Origin: Phytophthora colocasiae
Taxonomy: Eukaryota > Oomycota > Peronosporomycetes > Peronosporales > Peronosporaceae
DNA length: 64,000 bases
NCBI GenBank assembly: GCA_018806915.1
Contig: JAGKQI010000103.1
Coordinates: 1,674,001-1,738,000, forward strand
Reading direction: 5' to 3'
In this document: positions 38,699-48,625 of the stretch, one piece after another
How positions within the stretch are numbered: position 1 is the stretch's first letter
Layout: every line of letters begins with the position of its first letter
Translations under genes and position numbers: made by a program
The notes under the pieces: model-generated
Told to the model about the DNA's origin: nothing
The model's database searches: none
The model's input: the letters and a program-made list of their open reading frames with translations, nothing else

Positions 38699-41600
38699 AT
38701 GGCGCACTCGTCGCGCGCGCCTCGCAACCGGCGCCGGCGCGACGCGTCTCTGGGCCAGATCCCGCTGAGCTCGGGCGAGATTGAGCTCTACTCGCGGCAG
38801 GATGAGGCGGCGCGTCGACGGCGCCGTTTGCTGGCTGTGCGCGAGCAGGAGCGACGTTTAGCGCAGCAGGTGACGCAACGCTATCGTGATAATTTGCAAA
38901 AACTACAGCGAAATAAAAGCAGGAAGACGCACAAGCAACTTAACGTGGAGCAGCAGAAAATGCTGACTGAATTGCATCTTCGCTATAAGAATTCTCTGCA
39001 GACTATGGGCACAGCACAGCGGAATGCGCGACTGAAACTGCTGGAGCTCATGGAACAGGCTCAAGACGAGAAGGAAAAGTGGACGTATAACCGTCAAATT
39101 ACAGGAAAACAGAGAACGAAGAAGGCTGAAGAAGCTCAAGAAGAAGAGGAGAAATTGAGGACTTGGAGACGGCGACAGGTGGAGCAGAACATGGAGAGAC
39201 TCAAGGTGCTCAGTAATCAGCAGAGACAACAGGCCAGTGCTCGAGCTAGGAAGGAGCAGGACGTGGCTATGCAACGAGCAAAGGATAGAGAAGAAATTGA
39301 GAGGCTTAGGAGGATGCAGAGCCCTGAAGAAGTGTTTGTGACGCCACGACCACATGAGAAAGATGTGCTGTCGTATCACTTTACGAGGACGCATTGTCTG
39401 GCAACGCCTGATGTAGAGAAGGAGAGACCAATCGTGACGGTGATTCGACATAATAGGAAACATGAGACTGCTATGCGTGGAGAAGAGGAAGCAGAGAAGT
39501 ACCGAGAGGAGGTGGATCGGAAGAGAGAACGAGCTCGAGTGATTGCGGAGGGACAGGGAGAGATGGCTGCCCGACGAGGAGAAGGTGCGCTGGAAGAGAT
39601 TGAGTCGAAGAAGCAAGGACAACAAGCACTGGAGTGGCTGGCGTTGGTAGATAAGATGGAACGCCGTGTGAGGGGACAGGATCTGGGAGGAGAGGACTAT
39701 CCTTTGGATTCAGGGGATGTGGGTGAAGGACAAGATGATTCGGAACGAATGGCAGAACGAGCATTTGCTCAATTACTTGGACTTGGTGAGGACTCTGCGG
39801 AGTTGTCGGTCTTCTCGATTGAGACAGATGATGATCAGTCTGTTGGCTTGTGTGATACGGATCGGGATAATTCCGACGGAGACAAGGTCACAGATGCAGG
39901 CGTGGAGTACAGAGTGAAGCTTAAAGCCACGAAGAGCAGGAAACCCTTCGGTTCGTTTGATGGGGTCGATGATGGACGACCTACGACCGACATGAATGAC
40001 GAAGGAGGAGAAGGCTTTACCCCTGTAAAACCTCAAAAGACAGCTACTTTTGGAGACCTACAACGCGAAGAGGTTGAAAAATGGGGTAAATTGAAGAATA
40101 GACTTGGTGCTAACGCTCATGCAGGTCTCAAGCCCGGTGTGAAGTACGAGAATAATCTTGGGAAGACGAGAAAATGGTTAGATGACAATGAAAGCCGTGA
40201 GGATGAGTCACCAGATAGACAGCATTTGCAATCTGATTCGCATAACATTGGTGCCAACAGCAGCGGTTGGAACAAACAGGAGCGGCCTGAAGGCACAGAC
40301 AGTGAAGAAGATGAGTCAGACCATTCTGCTGATCGTTTGAGACAAGATGATACTTCGATCGATCAATTGGAAACGCAGCTACAGCAAGTTCTGGATCTTC
40401 ATTTACCCAGACCAAAACAAACTTCCCAATCTCCACTTGTCGCTGGTAAAACAGAGAGCGAGAGATCTTCTCTACCTTCCAGATCTGATGCTGGCGAGCG
40501 TGTTAGTCAACTGGATGATATTATTGTGCAGGATCATCGAAACACTCAGCCTTCGCAGGGATTCTCTAATCGAGATGGCTCAAGGAAGGAAGATGACAGG
40601 TTTGATTCTGATGCCTTCAACGAGAGGGGCCTCTCTTCATTTCCAGGTACTTCTGAGTCTGCAGCATCCAGTGGGCGTCATAGCTCGTCATCAGTGGATG
40701 AAAGCTCTGTGGAACATGCCGATATATTAGTGCAAAGTGAGGGACAGAACTCGAGAGGTACAGCACCAATGGATCAAGGTGATGATAGGCGATTTTCTGA
40801 GGGAGGCGTGTCGCCAATTTACGGAGGAACGGCGCGAGTACGTGATGACTACGCTGCAGACCAAATAGCCCATGATGACCACCCAGGCATTGCTGGAGAT
40901 ACCCGTCTAAGCCACTCGGCTGTATCTTCCAGATCTGGTCACTATGGAGAGCATGAGCATGATGAAGCTGGGCATGGGGAGGAGATACAACTTACGGGGT
41001 TACGTGATCAGCCTGCAGCAATTGCGCAGAGTAAGCCAAACTCGGCCGATTTTGATAGAGAGACGACATCCCCTCACCCACAAGATCATGATGCAAGGAT
41101 GTCGTCCAGATACAACGTCGAAGAGCTGAATCAAGTTCTGCTGGGATCGAGAGACACAACACTTGGCCAAGAATTGATTGATGAACGAGATGAGAACTTA
41201 TCTTCAGGCCGAGTCAACGAGGAGTTTCACAATGAAGATGGGGTTCAAGATACACACTCTGATGGAATGTCCACCGATGAAGACCAACAGTCCGTTTCTG
41301 AAGCATCCTTCGCTCCAAGTCAAAAATCTCTGTCGCGTCTTGAGGAAGTGGCTAATGCCCGAGCGGAAATGATCCGACAGCGATACATCGACCAGAACAT
41401 GTTGTCGTTCTCCTCATCAGAAGAAGACAGCGAGGGCGAAGGAGAAGCAGCAGTACGTCGTTCACCTACCACCAGTGACAGACACCAGGGGGTTACCCCC
41501 TACGACCCCTATCGCCTGCAAATCGACCATCACGCTCGACGAAGCAGCATATCCGCTGTTTCAATCGCCCAGTATTCGCTACCGCCTTCAGATACACAAA

Positions 41601-43390
41601 GCTCGTTTGATGACAGCTTCGATCGGTTGCACCCTGGACATGGAGATGACAGTTTCGTGAATGAATTGGTACCGATGTTCCCAAAACGTGGACTACCTTC
41701 ACCGCCGTACGTTCTCGAAGAAGATAACCGAGCTGTGGAGGAGTATGACGTGCAGTTGGACGCACCAAAGATGAGCAGAATGCTGATTTCAGAGCGGAGG
41801 AGCTCATTTGGTCAAAGCAGGCACGTGGTGCGCTATGACCCTAATTCGGACCCAACACGCCCATCAGTTGGTGCTAGAGAAAAACCTGAAATATCGTTCT
41901 CATCAAGTGAACGGAGTCTATCGGCACCTTCCAGCTCTGAACTGGACGTACAGAGTGTTAATGCTGAGGTAGAAAAATTACCAGATCGCCAGCAAATATC
42001 CAAAGAGGCTCGAGCTGCTTCAGCTGTTGACAACGACGACGTACAGAGGCCTATCCAAGCTCATGTAGCTGAAGATTCTGAGATTGACAATACGTCAGAC
42101 GTCTCCGGTGTATCCAGTCTTGGTTTTGCGGTCAAGCTGAATATGATTGCGGGAACTACTCGGAGGCGCGAAGGAGAAGCTCCTCATGGTGACAGACAAC
42201 GAAAAGTTCGTGCGGATGGGAATGCCCCCGACGATGAAACGGACAACCAAAGCGAGAGGAGTTTTTCGTCAGATTCCAGCATGTCGATGGACGCTCACTT
42301 CAAGTATCTCGCTAATATGACGTCTGCGGTTGGAAAGTCACTGCCGCTGCAGCTCCGAATCCCAGCTATGATTTATGGCAAGAAGGATATGACCAAACCT
42401 CCTGCACCAATGGCCTGGTCCGCCTCGTCCATCGCTAGTTCGAGTGAGGCTGATCCTGACGAGTCAGGAGAAAGGAGAAGCGCTCCTCAGTCAAGTATTA
42501 GTGAATCTCAGCACGGGAGTGAAGCATCGAGTCGAAGCAGCAGCAGCAAAAGCACTGGCGGCACTGGTGACTCTAGAGCAAAACGCTCAACCATTGACAA
42601 CATCAAGGATCAAGTCTCACAGTTACTTCCTCCTCCTATAGTGCCACAAGATATGAGTCAACCACCGCCACCAATGCAGATTTTCAGCCGTCACTTGGAG
42701 GAATCTCTAGCTTCTTCAGAACATTCTGAAGATGAAAGACATCAACTGCCACCTCCACCACTAGGTTCTCTCAACATGAGCCAGCCGCCACCAAGAAAGA
42801 GTTTTCTAAGCTCAGATGATTCGCTTTCGTCGTCTGGGCAGAATTTTGCAGATACCCATCGTTCATGGGCTCAAGAAGAGAGGAAACAGGACGATTCCAG
42901 CAGCAGCTCGTCATTCAGTAGCTCTACAGTGAAGAAAGCCGAGAGAATCGACATTCCAGTGACGAAGCATGATACAGAGGAGCTCTCACTGGCGGAAGCG
43001 TTCCAGCGTCGTCATCCTGGCTTCAATCGTCGACTTGAGAGTCACAAGGACAAACTGAAGCGTCAAAGGGAGAAGCAGCAGCATAAACCTATTGCAAAAC
43101 CTGATACTACTACAAAGCCTCCGAGTCCTCGTGATCGAAGTACCGAAGAAGATGTCCCTCCTGAGAAACAAGCACTTCTGAATCGTTTGGCTAGTGGCAG
43201 TCGAGCGAAGATTTCGACTCGAGAGATGAAGGAGCGAAGTCGTCGACTGTACCATCAACTACCTGAGGTTGTTGAACGTAAGCGACAAGAAGAAGTGATG
43301 CGCAGACGTCGAGAGCGTCTCAACGAGCTACGAGAACAGGAAAAAGCACGGCGTCAACAGCACAAGGAGCGTCGACAGCAGCGACGTTAA
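38699..43390 (+). CDS. CEP295/ALMS-motif centriolar protein homologue
   Basis: 1,563 aa, intronless. The N-terminal 300 residues are a charged coiled coil of the type that opens CEP295 (LSSGEIELYSRQDEAARRRR, then VREQERRLAQQV and repeated Arg/Glu/Gln helices). The middle 1,000 residues are Ser/Asp-rich and disordered. The end carries an ALMS-like motif: LAEAFQRRHPGFNRRLESHK at about 1430, STREMKERSRRLYHQLPEV at about 1505, then a basic helix to the C-terminus. CEP295 proteins build and convert centrioles, which oomycetes need for zoospore flagella; the role here is inferred from that. The start is the first ATG after the initiator. Proline-rich repeats (QPPPPM, PPPPLGS, QPPPRK) occur at about 1315-1370. 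Confidence 0.7.
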   Translation: MAHSSRAPRNRRRRDASLGQIPLSSGEIELYSRQDEAARRRRRLLAVREQERRLAQQVTQRYRDNLQKLQRNKSRKTHKQLNVEQQKMLTELHLRYKNSLQTMGTAQRNARLKLLELMEQAQDEKEKWTYNRQITGKQRTKKAEEAQEEEEKLRTWRRRQVEQNMERLKVLSNQQRQQASARARKEQDVAMQRAKDREEIERLRRMQSPEEVFVTPRPHEKDVLSYHFTRTHCLATPDVEKERPIVTVIRHNRKHETAMRGEEEAEKYREEVDRKRERARVIAEGQGEMAARRGEGALEEIESKKQGQQALEWLALVDKMERRVRGQDLGGEDYPLDSGDVGEGQDDSERMAERAFAQLLGLGEDSAELSVFSIETDDDQSVGLCDTDRDNSDGDKVTDAGVEYRVKLKATKSRKPFGSFDGVDDGRPTTDMNDEGGEGFTPVKPQKTATFGDLQREEVEKWGKLKNRLGANAHAGLKPGVKYENNLGKTRKWLDDNESREDESPDRQHLQSDSHNIGANSSGWNKQERPEGTDSEEDESDHSADRLRQDDTSIDQLETQLQQVLDLHLPRPKQTSQSPLVAGKTESERSSLPSRSDAGERVSQLDDIIVQDHRNTQPSQGFSNRDGSRKEDDRFDSDAFNERGLSSFPGTSESAASSGRHSSSSVDESSVEHADILVQSEGQNSRGTAPMDQGDDRRFSEGGVSPIYGGTARVRDDYAADQIAHDDHPGIAGDTRLSHSAVSSRSGHYGEHEHDEAGHGEEIQLTGLRDQPAAIAQSKPNSADFDRETTSPHPQDHDARMSSRYNVEELNQVLLGSRDTTLGQELIDERDENLSSGRVNEEFHNEDGVQDTHSDGMSTDEDQQSVSEASFAPSQKSLSRLEEVANARAEMIRQRYIDQNMLSFSSSEEDSEGEGEAAVRRSPTTSDRHQGVTPYDPYRLQIDHHARRSSISAVSIAQYSLPPSDTQSSFDDSFDRLHPGHGDDSFVNELVPMFPKRGLPSPPYVLEEDNRAVEEYDVQLDAPKMSRMLISERRSSFGQSRHVVRYDPNSDPTRPSVGAREKPEISFSSSERSLSAPSSSELDVQSVNAEVEKLPDRQQISKEARAASAVDNDDVQRPIQAHVAEDSEIDNTSDVSGVSSLGFAVKLNMIAGTTRRREGEAPHGDRQRKVRADGNAPDDETDNQSERSFSSDSSMSMDAHFKYLANMTSAVGKSLPLQLRIPAMIYGKKDMTKPPAPMAWSASSIASSSEADPDESGERRSAPQSSISESQHGSEASSRSSSSKSTGGTGDSRAKRSTIDNIKDQVSQLLPPPIVPQDMSQPPPPMQIFSRHLEESLASSEHSEDERHQLPPPPLGSLNMSQPPPRKSFLSSDDSLSSSGQNFADTHRSWAQEERKQDDSSSSSSFSSSTVKKAERIDIPVTKHDTEELSLAEAFQRRHPGFNRRLESHKDKLKRQREKQQHKPIAKPDTTTKPPSPRDRSTEEDVPPEKQALLNRLASGSRAKISTREMKERSRRLYHQLPEVVERKRQEEVMRRRRERLNELREQEKARRQQHKERRQQRR

Positions 43391-43471
43391 CTTTTTCCTT
43401 ACTCGTCGGTAAATTACTATTTAAAAGCTCAGCTTTTTGTCTTGTCTTAGTGGCTTCTCCATAGTCGTAAT

Positions 43472-43692
43472 TTATTCGCTGTTCTTGGGTTTCGACTTGG
43501 TATTGTCTTCACTCAGGTCCGGGATTGTCTACAATAGTATTCTTAAAATAAATTACAAGAAATATAATTACGCGATGTTACACGCACCAGATCAGGCTTC
43601 AGCACTGCGTGCATGGCGCTGGACCCTGCGAAGAGCGAGCCCAGCGTCGCCGTGAAGAGGATCAAGTACTGCTTGGCCGTCACGCGCGCCAT
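43472..43692 (-). CDS. UQCC6/BRAWNIN-like complex III assembly microprotein (spliced)
   Basis: 53 aa from two exons: 43588-43692 (35 codons) and 43472-43528 (18 codons plus stop). The 59-base intron 43529-43587 begins GTGCGT and ends ATTGTAG on the minus strand, at a codon boundary. The joined protein has one membrane segment (YLILFTATLGSLFAGSSAM), then KPDL directly followed by TIPDL from exon 2. This matches the animal microprotein BRAWNIN (C12orf73, UQCC6), where a membrane helix is followed by RPDLTIPEIP. That protein sits in the inner mitochondrial membrane and is needed for complex III assembly. Without splicing the frame runs into intron stops, so the gene is easily missed. COX16 starts 97 bp away on the other strand. 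Confidence 0.75.
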
Positions 43693-43789
43693 CACTATCC
43701 GTTCACAATAGTATTGTGGTAAAATAAACTTGACCAATCATAGCCATTTTATTTGAAATATATTTCAAATATAATAGAGAGAGTCTAGA
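43693..43789. promoter_or_regulatory. 97-bp shared promoter of the UQCC6-like and COX16 genes
   Basis: The whole space between the two divergent start codons. It contains an initiator-like CCATTTT on plus at 43744-43750 (about 40 bases before the COX16 ATG), an ATTGG/CCAAT word at 43733-43737, and the palindrome TTTGAAATATATTTCAAA. No clear initiator is visible on the minus strand. Confidence 0.55.
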
Positions 43790-44238
43790 ATGCTTCGTAC
43801 GGCAGTGCGTGGATTCGCTACTGCGGCGTCCAAGAAGCAGCTACCGCGACCGATTAAGCACCACAAAAAGAAGAATCACTTCGCTACGGCTGGGCTCCCG
43901 CTCGTTCTGTTTATTGTGGGTGGTTATGTGGCTTTAACGCAGGTAAAGTCGATTGATCTGTTGATGCTGCAATATTTTTGTTGATAAGTTGGATTTATTT
44001 GCAGTTTGTAGGCGGTAAGTTCGAGGCAAGGGACCATCAGATCAAGAGTCAATCGGAGCATATGTTCAACTTGGAGGAGGAGCACAAGGTGTGTGTGTGT
44101 ATTGTGGTGAGAATAGGAGCGCGCAAGTGCTAAATGCTGCTTGTATTGTTTTTAAACTGATGCATATAGAAAATGACCAAGAAACTGACTCTGGATGACT
44201 TTGAACTCAAGCCTGTACCCAAACCCAAGGACGAATAG
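43790..44238 (+). CDS. COX16: COX16 homologue, cytochrome c oxidase assembly factor (three exons)
   Basis: 101 aa from exons 43790-43942, 44005-44088 and 44170-44238. Introns are 62 bases (GTAAAG...TTGCAG) and 81 bases (GTGTGT...ATATAG), both at codon boundaries. The protein starts with an Arg/Ala-rich mitochondrial presequence-like region, then one membrane helix (GLPLVLFIVGGYVALTQF, residues 35-52), GGKFEARD, and a charged tail ending KPVPKPKDE. This is the COX16 pattern: a small inner-membrane protein that helps insert copper-bearing COX2 into complex IV. The first frame alone gives only a 64-codon read-through product. Divergent from the UQCC6-like gene. Confidence 0.82.
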
Positions 44239-44342
44239 ATTTCTCGTGAACGTGAAGAGAAAGTTGTTTTCAAGAAACTTTGCTACTGAAGGAAGTATAA
44301 GAGATCAATAGCTTACAATACTTTACGTAATTTTCATGTGTA

Positions 44343-44349
44343 CCATTTC
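44343..44349 (+). promoter_or_regulatory. Initiator of the Stealth phosphotransferase gene
   Basis: CCATTTC matches YCAYTYY. It lies after the first in-frame ATG (44336) and about 80 bases before the ATG at 44426, which favours the second ATG as the real start. Confidence 0.5.
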
Positions 44350-44425
44350 CTCTCTTAATTCCGAAAACCAACTGACCCAAATTATCCCCGAGATATTATC
44401 CCAAATTGGCCACGTAAGTGCCACA

Positions 44426-47400
44426 ATGTCGTCGCGTTCCCGACGCGCGTTGGAGCGTGATCCCGCCCCCCCTTCTCGTTCAGGCTGTTTCCTCCCGTTT
44501 ATCTTCTTCCTGGGCGTCTTGGCCACGTGTTTTGGCTTCATCCTGAGCGAGTGGGAGCCTGTAGACCGCAGTAACATCGGCAGTGTAAAATCTGAGGATT
44601 TTTTGTCTTATGGCCCCATAGACGTCGTATATACGTGGGTTAATGGTACAGACCCTCGTTGGAAGAAAGAGAAGGAATTCTGGCATAAACATTGGATTGC
44701 TTCACTCACTGGACAGCCATTGCCTGTGTGGGGCGAAGAAGCAAATGTTAAAGGAAAAGACGATTCGAATTCGGATAATCGTTTTCGAGATAACGAAGAA
44801 TTACGCTATTCTCTTCGTTCTTTAGAGAAATACGCCCCTTGGGTGCGTCATATCTACGTGGTGACAGATGGCCAGATCCCGTCGTGGTTGGATATTGAAA
44901 GCCCCAAGCTCAGTATCGTGAAACATGGAGATATTTTCGCCAACAAAAGCCATTTACCGGTTTTTTCGTCGCCAGCTATTGAGTGGAGCTTGGATAATAT
45001 CCCAGGACTCAGTGAGATGTTCTTGTACTTTAATGATGACGTGTTTCTAGGCTCTCCAGTGAGACCGGAGGACTTTGTGAGCCAAGCGGGAGTGCAAAAG
45101 GCCTATTTCGCCTGGGAAATCCCTCTTTGTTCCAATCGATGCTGGGAGAGCAGCTTGGCTAATGGGAGATGTGATAAGGAGTGCAATGTTACGGCTTGTG
45201 ACTATGATATGGGAGATTGTGGATGTGACGTGAACCCGTTGGATGGAGCTGTGACTTGTGACGCCGAGAAGATTGCCAGTATCTTGGAACACTCGCCCAA
45301 ACCTCCGAAGATCGGCAATCATTTATGTCAGGGAATGTGTCAGTACTATTGGCTCGGGAATGGTGTCTGTGATCGCTCGTGTAACGTGAGCTCTTGTGGA
45401 TTTGATGGAGGAGACTGCAGAATCCAGAAACCCTATGATCGAAGTCGTCCTCACGTTCATGATGAGGAAGAAGACGAAGGAATGAGTCCTCTTGTGAAGG
45501 ATTTGTGGTCGGCGGATGTGGATAAAAACCACTCACTTGTACAGATGCCACTGCATGTGAATGCGACGTACTTGAACCTGACAAATGCGTTTGGTGTGAA
45601 TGGAAGCATCTTGGGAGCTGCTCATGACAATGAGGAACTGATTCGGTTTGCTTCTGTTTATGAGACGGAAATGGTTCTGTTGCTGGTGTTTGGTCGAGAC
45701 TCAGACGCTCATCCGATGACCAGTAGTGTCCAAGTTACTGTTGTGGGTGAAAATGCCAAGGGGAGGCCTATCCAATTGGATTTTTCGATAATTCGAGGCA
45801 AAAACGATATTGACGTGGCTTCCAGCCTTGCACAGGAGGGAGATACTGAAGAAATTACTCTTGGCGTGTCTACTTTCCAGAATACAAGTATCCGACCGAA
45901 TCACATTCGACTGCCCTTCGGTTTCCGACAAGCCACGTTCCGCAATGTTTTCCCTTCACATGATGCTGAATTGAAGACAGAGGAGGACGAGGACACTCCT
46001 TTGACATTGCCAGTTGACAATCAGATCGCTGTCATTGCTGATAAGTTGGCTAGCAAGGTCCCACTTATCGAGGTTTTCCTGCCGTTCAACATCACAGGAA
46101 AGAAATTGGCAGACGGAGATATTCTGAACCTTGGATGGAACATGGACTTGCGCCTTCATAACGATGAGAAGGATATCGACTGGAGTGATCATGATGTCTG
46201 TCAATTTAAGGTCCCGAAGAAGAAACCAGCTCCACCTGCTAAGAATGAAACAAAGGAAACTGCTGCTACTGACGGTTCTTCTTCAGCTGAAACCCAGCAG
46301 GCAGCAGAAGAAATTGCCTCTGTGATCGACGAAGTGAAGCAGGATATTATCCAGGAAGAAGCTAAAGAAGAGGAAACACATGAGGAAGTCGTTACTGAGG
46401 AAGACAGCGGCGTTACTAAATGTCGTATTGCAGAAGACAATCGCGGAATCATTGTTACCCTGCGCGTTTTGACAAACCATGCGCACGCTGTGCTCTCAGC
46501 GGTTGGTGCGTTCCCTGACGAAGAGGAGAACGAAGAAGAGAACAAAGAAGAGAGTGAAGCAGACGAATCTGAAACGCCTCGAGCCAGCAACTCACCTACT
46601 ACTGATTCTACGGTTGATAACAGTGAGGTGGAGAAGATGCTGGGCGAATGGAAGACGAGTCCGCAGGTGGCTGATGGTCAAATCTGCTTCTACGATACGG
46701 ACCGGGCCGATCCCTCTCGTTATCGCTACTGCTTCGCTGTCGCAATGGGTCATTACCACTCGGAAGAAGTGGAAGTAGTGCACAAACCGACCCTGTGGGC
46801 TTTGCTACACCCTCCCAAGCCTAAGGTGGTCTACACGCCGTACACTGGAGATGATCCGGCTCTATTGGAGCTGCTTGACCGCTGTATCGACACTACGAGG
46901 CGTCTCATCGGCATTCGACCGCGAGTTTGTAATCTAAACGAGGTGCCAGTTCCTCGTCCTCCTGTGAAGGACGAGGCTGAGGTGGATCTACAAAAGCAAA
47001 AGGAAGAAGAAGGTCGTCGTCTCGCCTGTGAAGCTCAGAAGCGACGTCTAGCAAAGCGTAAGAAGGAAGGACGTTCAGCACCCAATGGAGGCATCCTGAG
47101 CAGTTTGAAGCGCTTCTTTGAGAACGCGAAGATGGCAATTGGTCTTGGGCATGTGGTTCGCACGAACGAAACCTTGGACGACGTTGAATATGCGGATGTT
47201 TGTGGTCCTGCTCCTTCGAAGCCTGAGGAGAAACCTCAAGTGACTCTACGAGACGCCCAAGCTCATCTGTCCAAGGACACGTTTGGAGACTCTTTACGTT
47301 TCGTTAACAAGCTCTACAATCGCGCATTCGGCAAGCCCAAGACATCGGACCGCCGTCGCGTGCCATCCCACATGCCGTTCTTGCTTCAGAAGTCGATTAT

Positions 47401-48304
47401 CCGTGAGATCAAGGACTACTGGACCAAGGAGATTCAAGATACATCCGCGCACAGGTTCCGTCACCCTCAAGACATGCAGTTCAGCTTCTCGTACTTCCAC
47501 TACCTGATCAACCGCGCCAAGATCCACCCGCACACATTGGAAGAGATCTGGAGAGAGTACCTGGACGCCAACCGCAATGGAATTCTGGATGAGAACGAAG
47601 TTTTAACTGCTGCCAGTCTCGCACATGGAGACGCACCACCTGAGGACTTCGTGAACGAAGTACGTGAGTGTGTACAGCCCGAGAAACGGGAGAAGGTGCG
47701 GGAGATCCCAACCGCAGAGGGAACACTGAGACTCAGCGAGACTTTAACGCCGTACATCACGTTGGAGCATCTTGAACGCTGTCCGTCCGTGCGAGACGCG
47801 CTCATCAAGAACGTCCGGTACGAAGCCAAAACGGAGCTCATGTCCGAGAAGGAAGTGACGTTCCACATGCTCAGCGATAACTTCAAGTTCGCGTGGAAGC
47901 AGATGATGGGGACGCGCGCACGCCGCACCAAGTTCGTCTGTATCAACGACGACATGAAGTTCCCGTCCACGGCGGTGAGTCAGATCCTGCACGAGCTCTT
48001 TCTGTCCATTTGGCCCAAGCGTTCGCAGTTCGAGCTACCGTTCCACCTCAAGAACCGGTACGCACACATTGACGAGTACAACGCGGCCCAGGAACGTCGG
48101 CAGGCTGCAGCAGCGATCGCAGTAGTGATTCTTCTCTTGATTGCGTTCGTCTTCCGAGCGGAACTTCGAGCGCTGTTTGGCTTCCAAGACATTGCGAGGG
48201 CTCGTGCAGCTTCCGCGTCGCAACTTACGCACGATTTCCAGCAAGCTCAGGACGATCAGGACGAGGAGAAAACACCTACAAGTCCAAAGAACAAAGAAAA
48301 GTAG
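44426..48304 (+). CDS. Stealth-type GlcNAc-1-phosphotransferase (GNPTAB-like)
   Basis: 1,292 aa. A membrane anchor at residues 21-41 is followed by Stealth conserved region 1 (IDVVYTWVNGTD, 65-76) and region 2 (RDNEELRYSLRSLEKYAPW to LYFNDDVFLGS, about 120-210). Two Lin-12/Notch repeats with six Cys each are at about 235-266 and 301-331. Further on are region 3 (MPFLLQKSIIREIKDYW), an EF-hand-like DANRNGILDENE and region 4 (FVCINDDMKF). A second membrane helix lies near the C-terminus (IAVVILLLIAFVF). This is the domain order of the alpha/beta subunits of the Golgi enzyme that tags lysosomal enzymes with GlcNAc-phosphate. A Glu-rich insert is at about 630-690. The start at 44426 is preferred over 44336 because an initiator lies between them. 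Confidence 0.88.
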   Translation: MSSRSRRALERDPAPPSRSGCFLPFIFFLGVLATCFGFILSEWEPVDRSNIGSVKSEDFLSYGPIDVVYTWVNGTDPRWKKEKEFWHKHWIASLTGQPLPVWGEEANVKGKDDSNSDNRFRDNEELRYSLRSLEKYAPWVRHIYVVTDGQIPSWLDIESPKLSIVKHGDIFANKSHLPVFSSPAIEWSLDNIPGLSEMFLYFNDDVFLGSPVRPEDFVSQAGVQKAYFAWEIPLCSNRCWESSLANGRCDKECNVTACDYDMGDCGCDVNPLDGAVTCDAEKIASILEHSPKPPKIGNHLCQGMCQYYWLGNGVCDRSCNVSSCGFDGGDCRIQKPYDRSRPHVHDEEEDEGMSPLVKDLWSADVDKNHSLVQMPLHVNATYLNLTNAFGVNGSILGAAHDNEELIRFASVYETEMVLLLVFGRDSDAHPMTSSVQVTVVGENAKGRPIQLDFSIIRGKNDIDVASSLAQEGDTEEITLGVSTFQNTSIRPNHIRLPFGFRQATFRNVFPSHDAELKTEEDEDTPLTLPVDNQIAVIADKLASKVPLIEVFLPFNITGKKLADGDILNLGWNMDLRLHNDEKDIDWSDHDVCQFKVPKKKPAPPAKNETKETAATDGSSSAETQQAAEEIASVIDEVKQDIIQEEAKEEETHEEVVTEEDSGVTKCRIAEDNRGIIVTLRVLTNHAHAVLSAVGAFPDEEENEEENKEESEADESETPRASNSPTTDSTVDNSEVEKMLGEWKTSPQVADGQICFYDTDRADPSRYRYCFAVAMGHYHSEEVEVVHKPTLWALLHPPKPKVVYTPYTGDDPALLELLDRCIDTTRRLIGIRPRVCNLNEVPVPRPPVKDEAEVDLQKQKEEEGRRLACEAQKRRLAKRKKEGRSAPNGGILSSLKRFFENAKMAIGLGHVVRTNETLDDVEYADVCGPAPSKPEEKPQVTLRDAQAHLSKDTFGDSLRFVNKLYNRAFGKPKTSDRRRVPSHMPFLLQKSIIREIKDYWTKEIQDTSAHRFRHPQDMQFSFSYFHYLINRAKIHPHTLEEIWREYLDANRNGILDENEVLTAASLAHGDAPPEDFVNEVRECVQPEKREKVREIPTAEGTLRLSETLTPYITLEHLERCPSVRDALIKNVRYEAKTELMSEKEVTFHMLSDNFKFAWKQMMGTRARRTKFVCINDDMKFPSTAVSQILHELFLSIWPKRSQFELPFHLKNRYAHIDEYNAAQERRQAAAAIAVVILLLIAFVFRAELRALFGFQDIARARAASASQLTHDFQQAQDDQDEEKTPTSPKNKEK

Positions 48305-48625
48305 AAGAAGGAGAGAAATGACTCAAAAGTAACGATGTTTGTGGAGTTTTTCTGGCTTTTGAGAATAATGTAAGGAACGTCGTTGCTTTGTCTCCAATCC
48401 GTAGTTGAACTGGGATAGCTTTCCAATGGCTGATCAGGATCTGGAGAGCGCCAAACAGCGACAAATGGATACACACAAGTCGAAATTGTGAAGCGAAGTC
48501 GTTCATCTTGAATCTTTTCTCTGGTAGCTTCAGCCTTCCGACACCAGCCCATAGAATAATGAATAGTAGTAGAACGGGGACGTTGGTTGTCTATAGAAAA
48601 AAAAAGCCCTGGCCAAATTGTAGGC

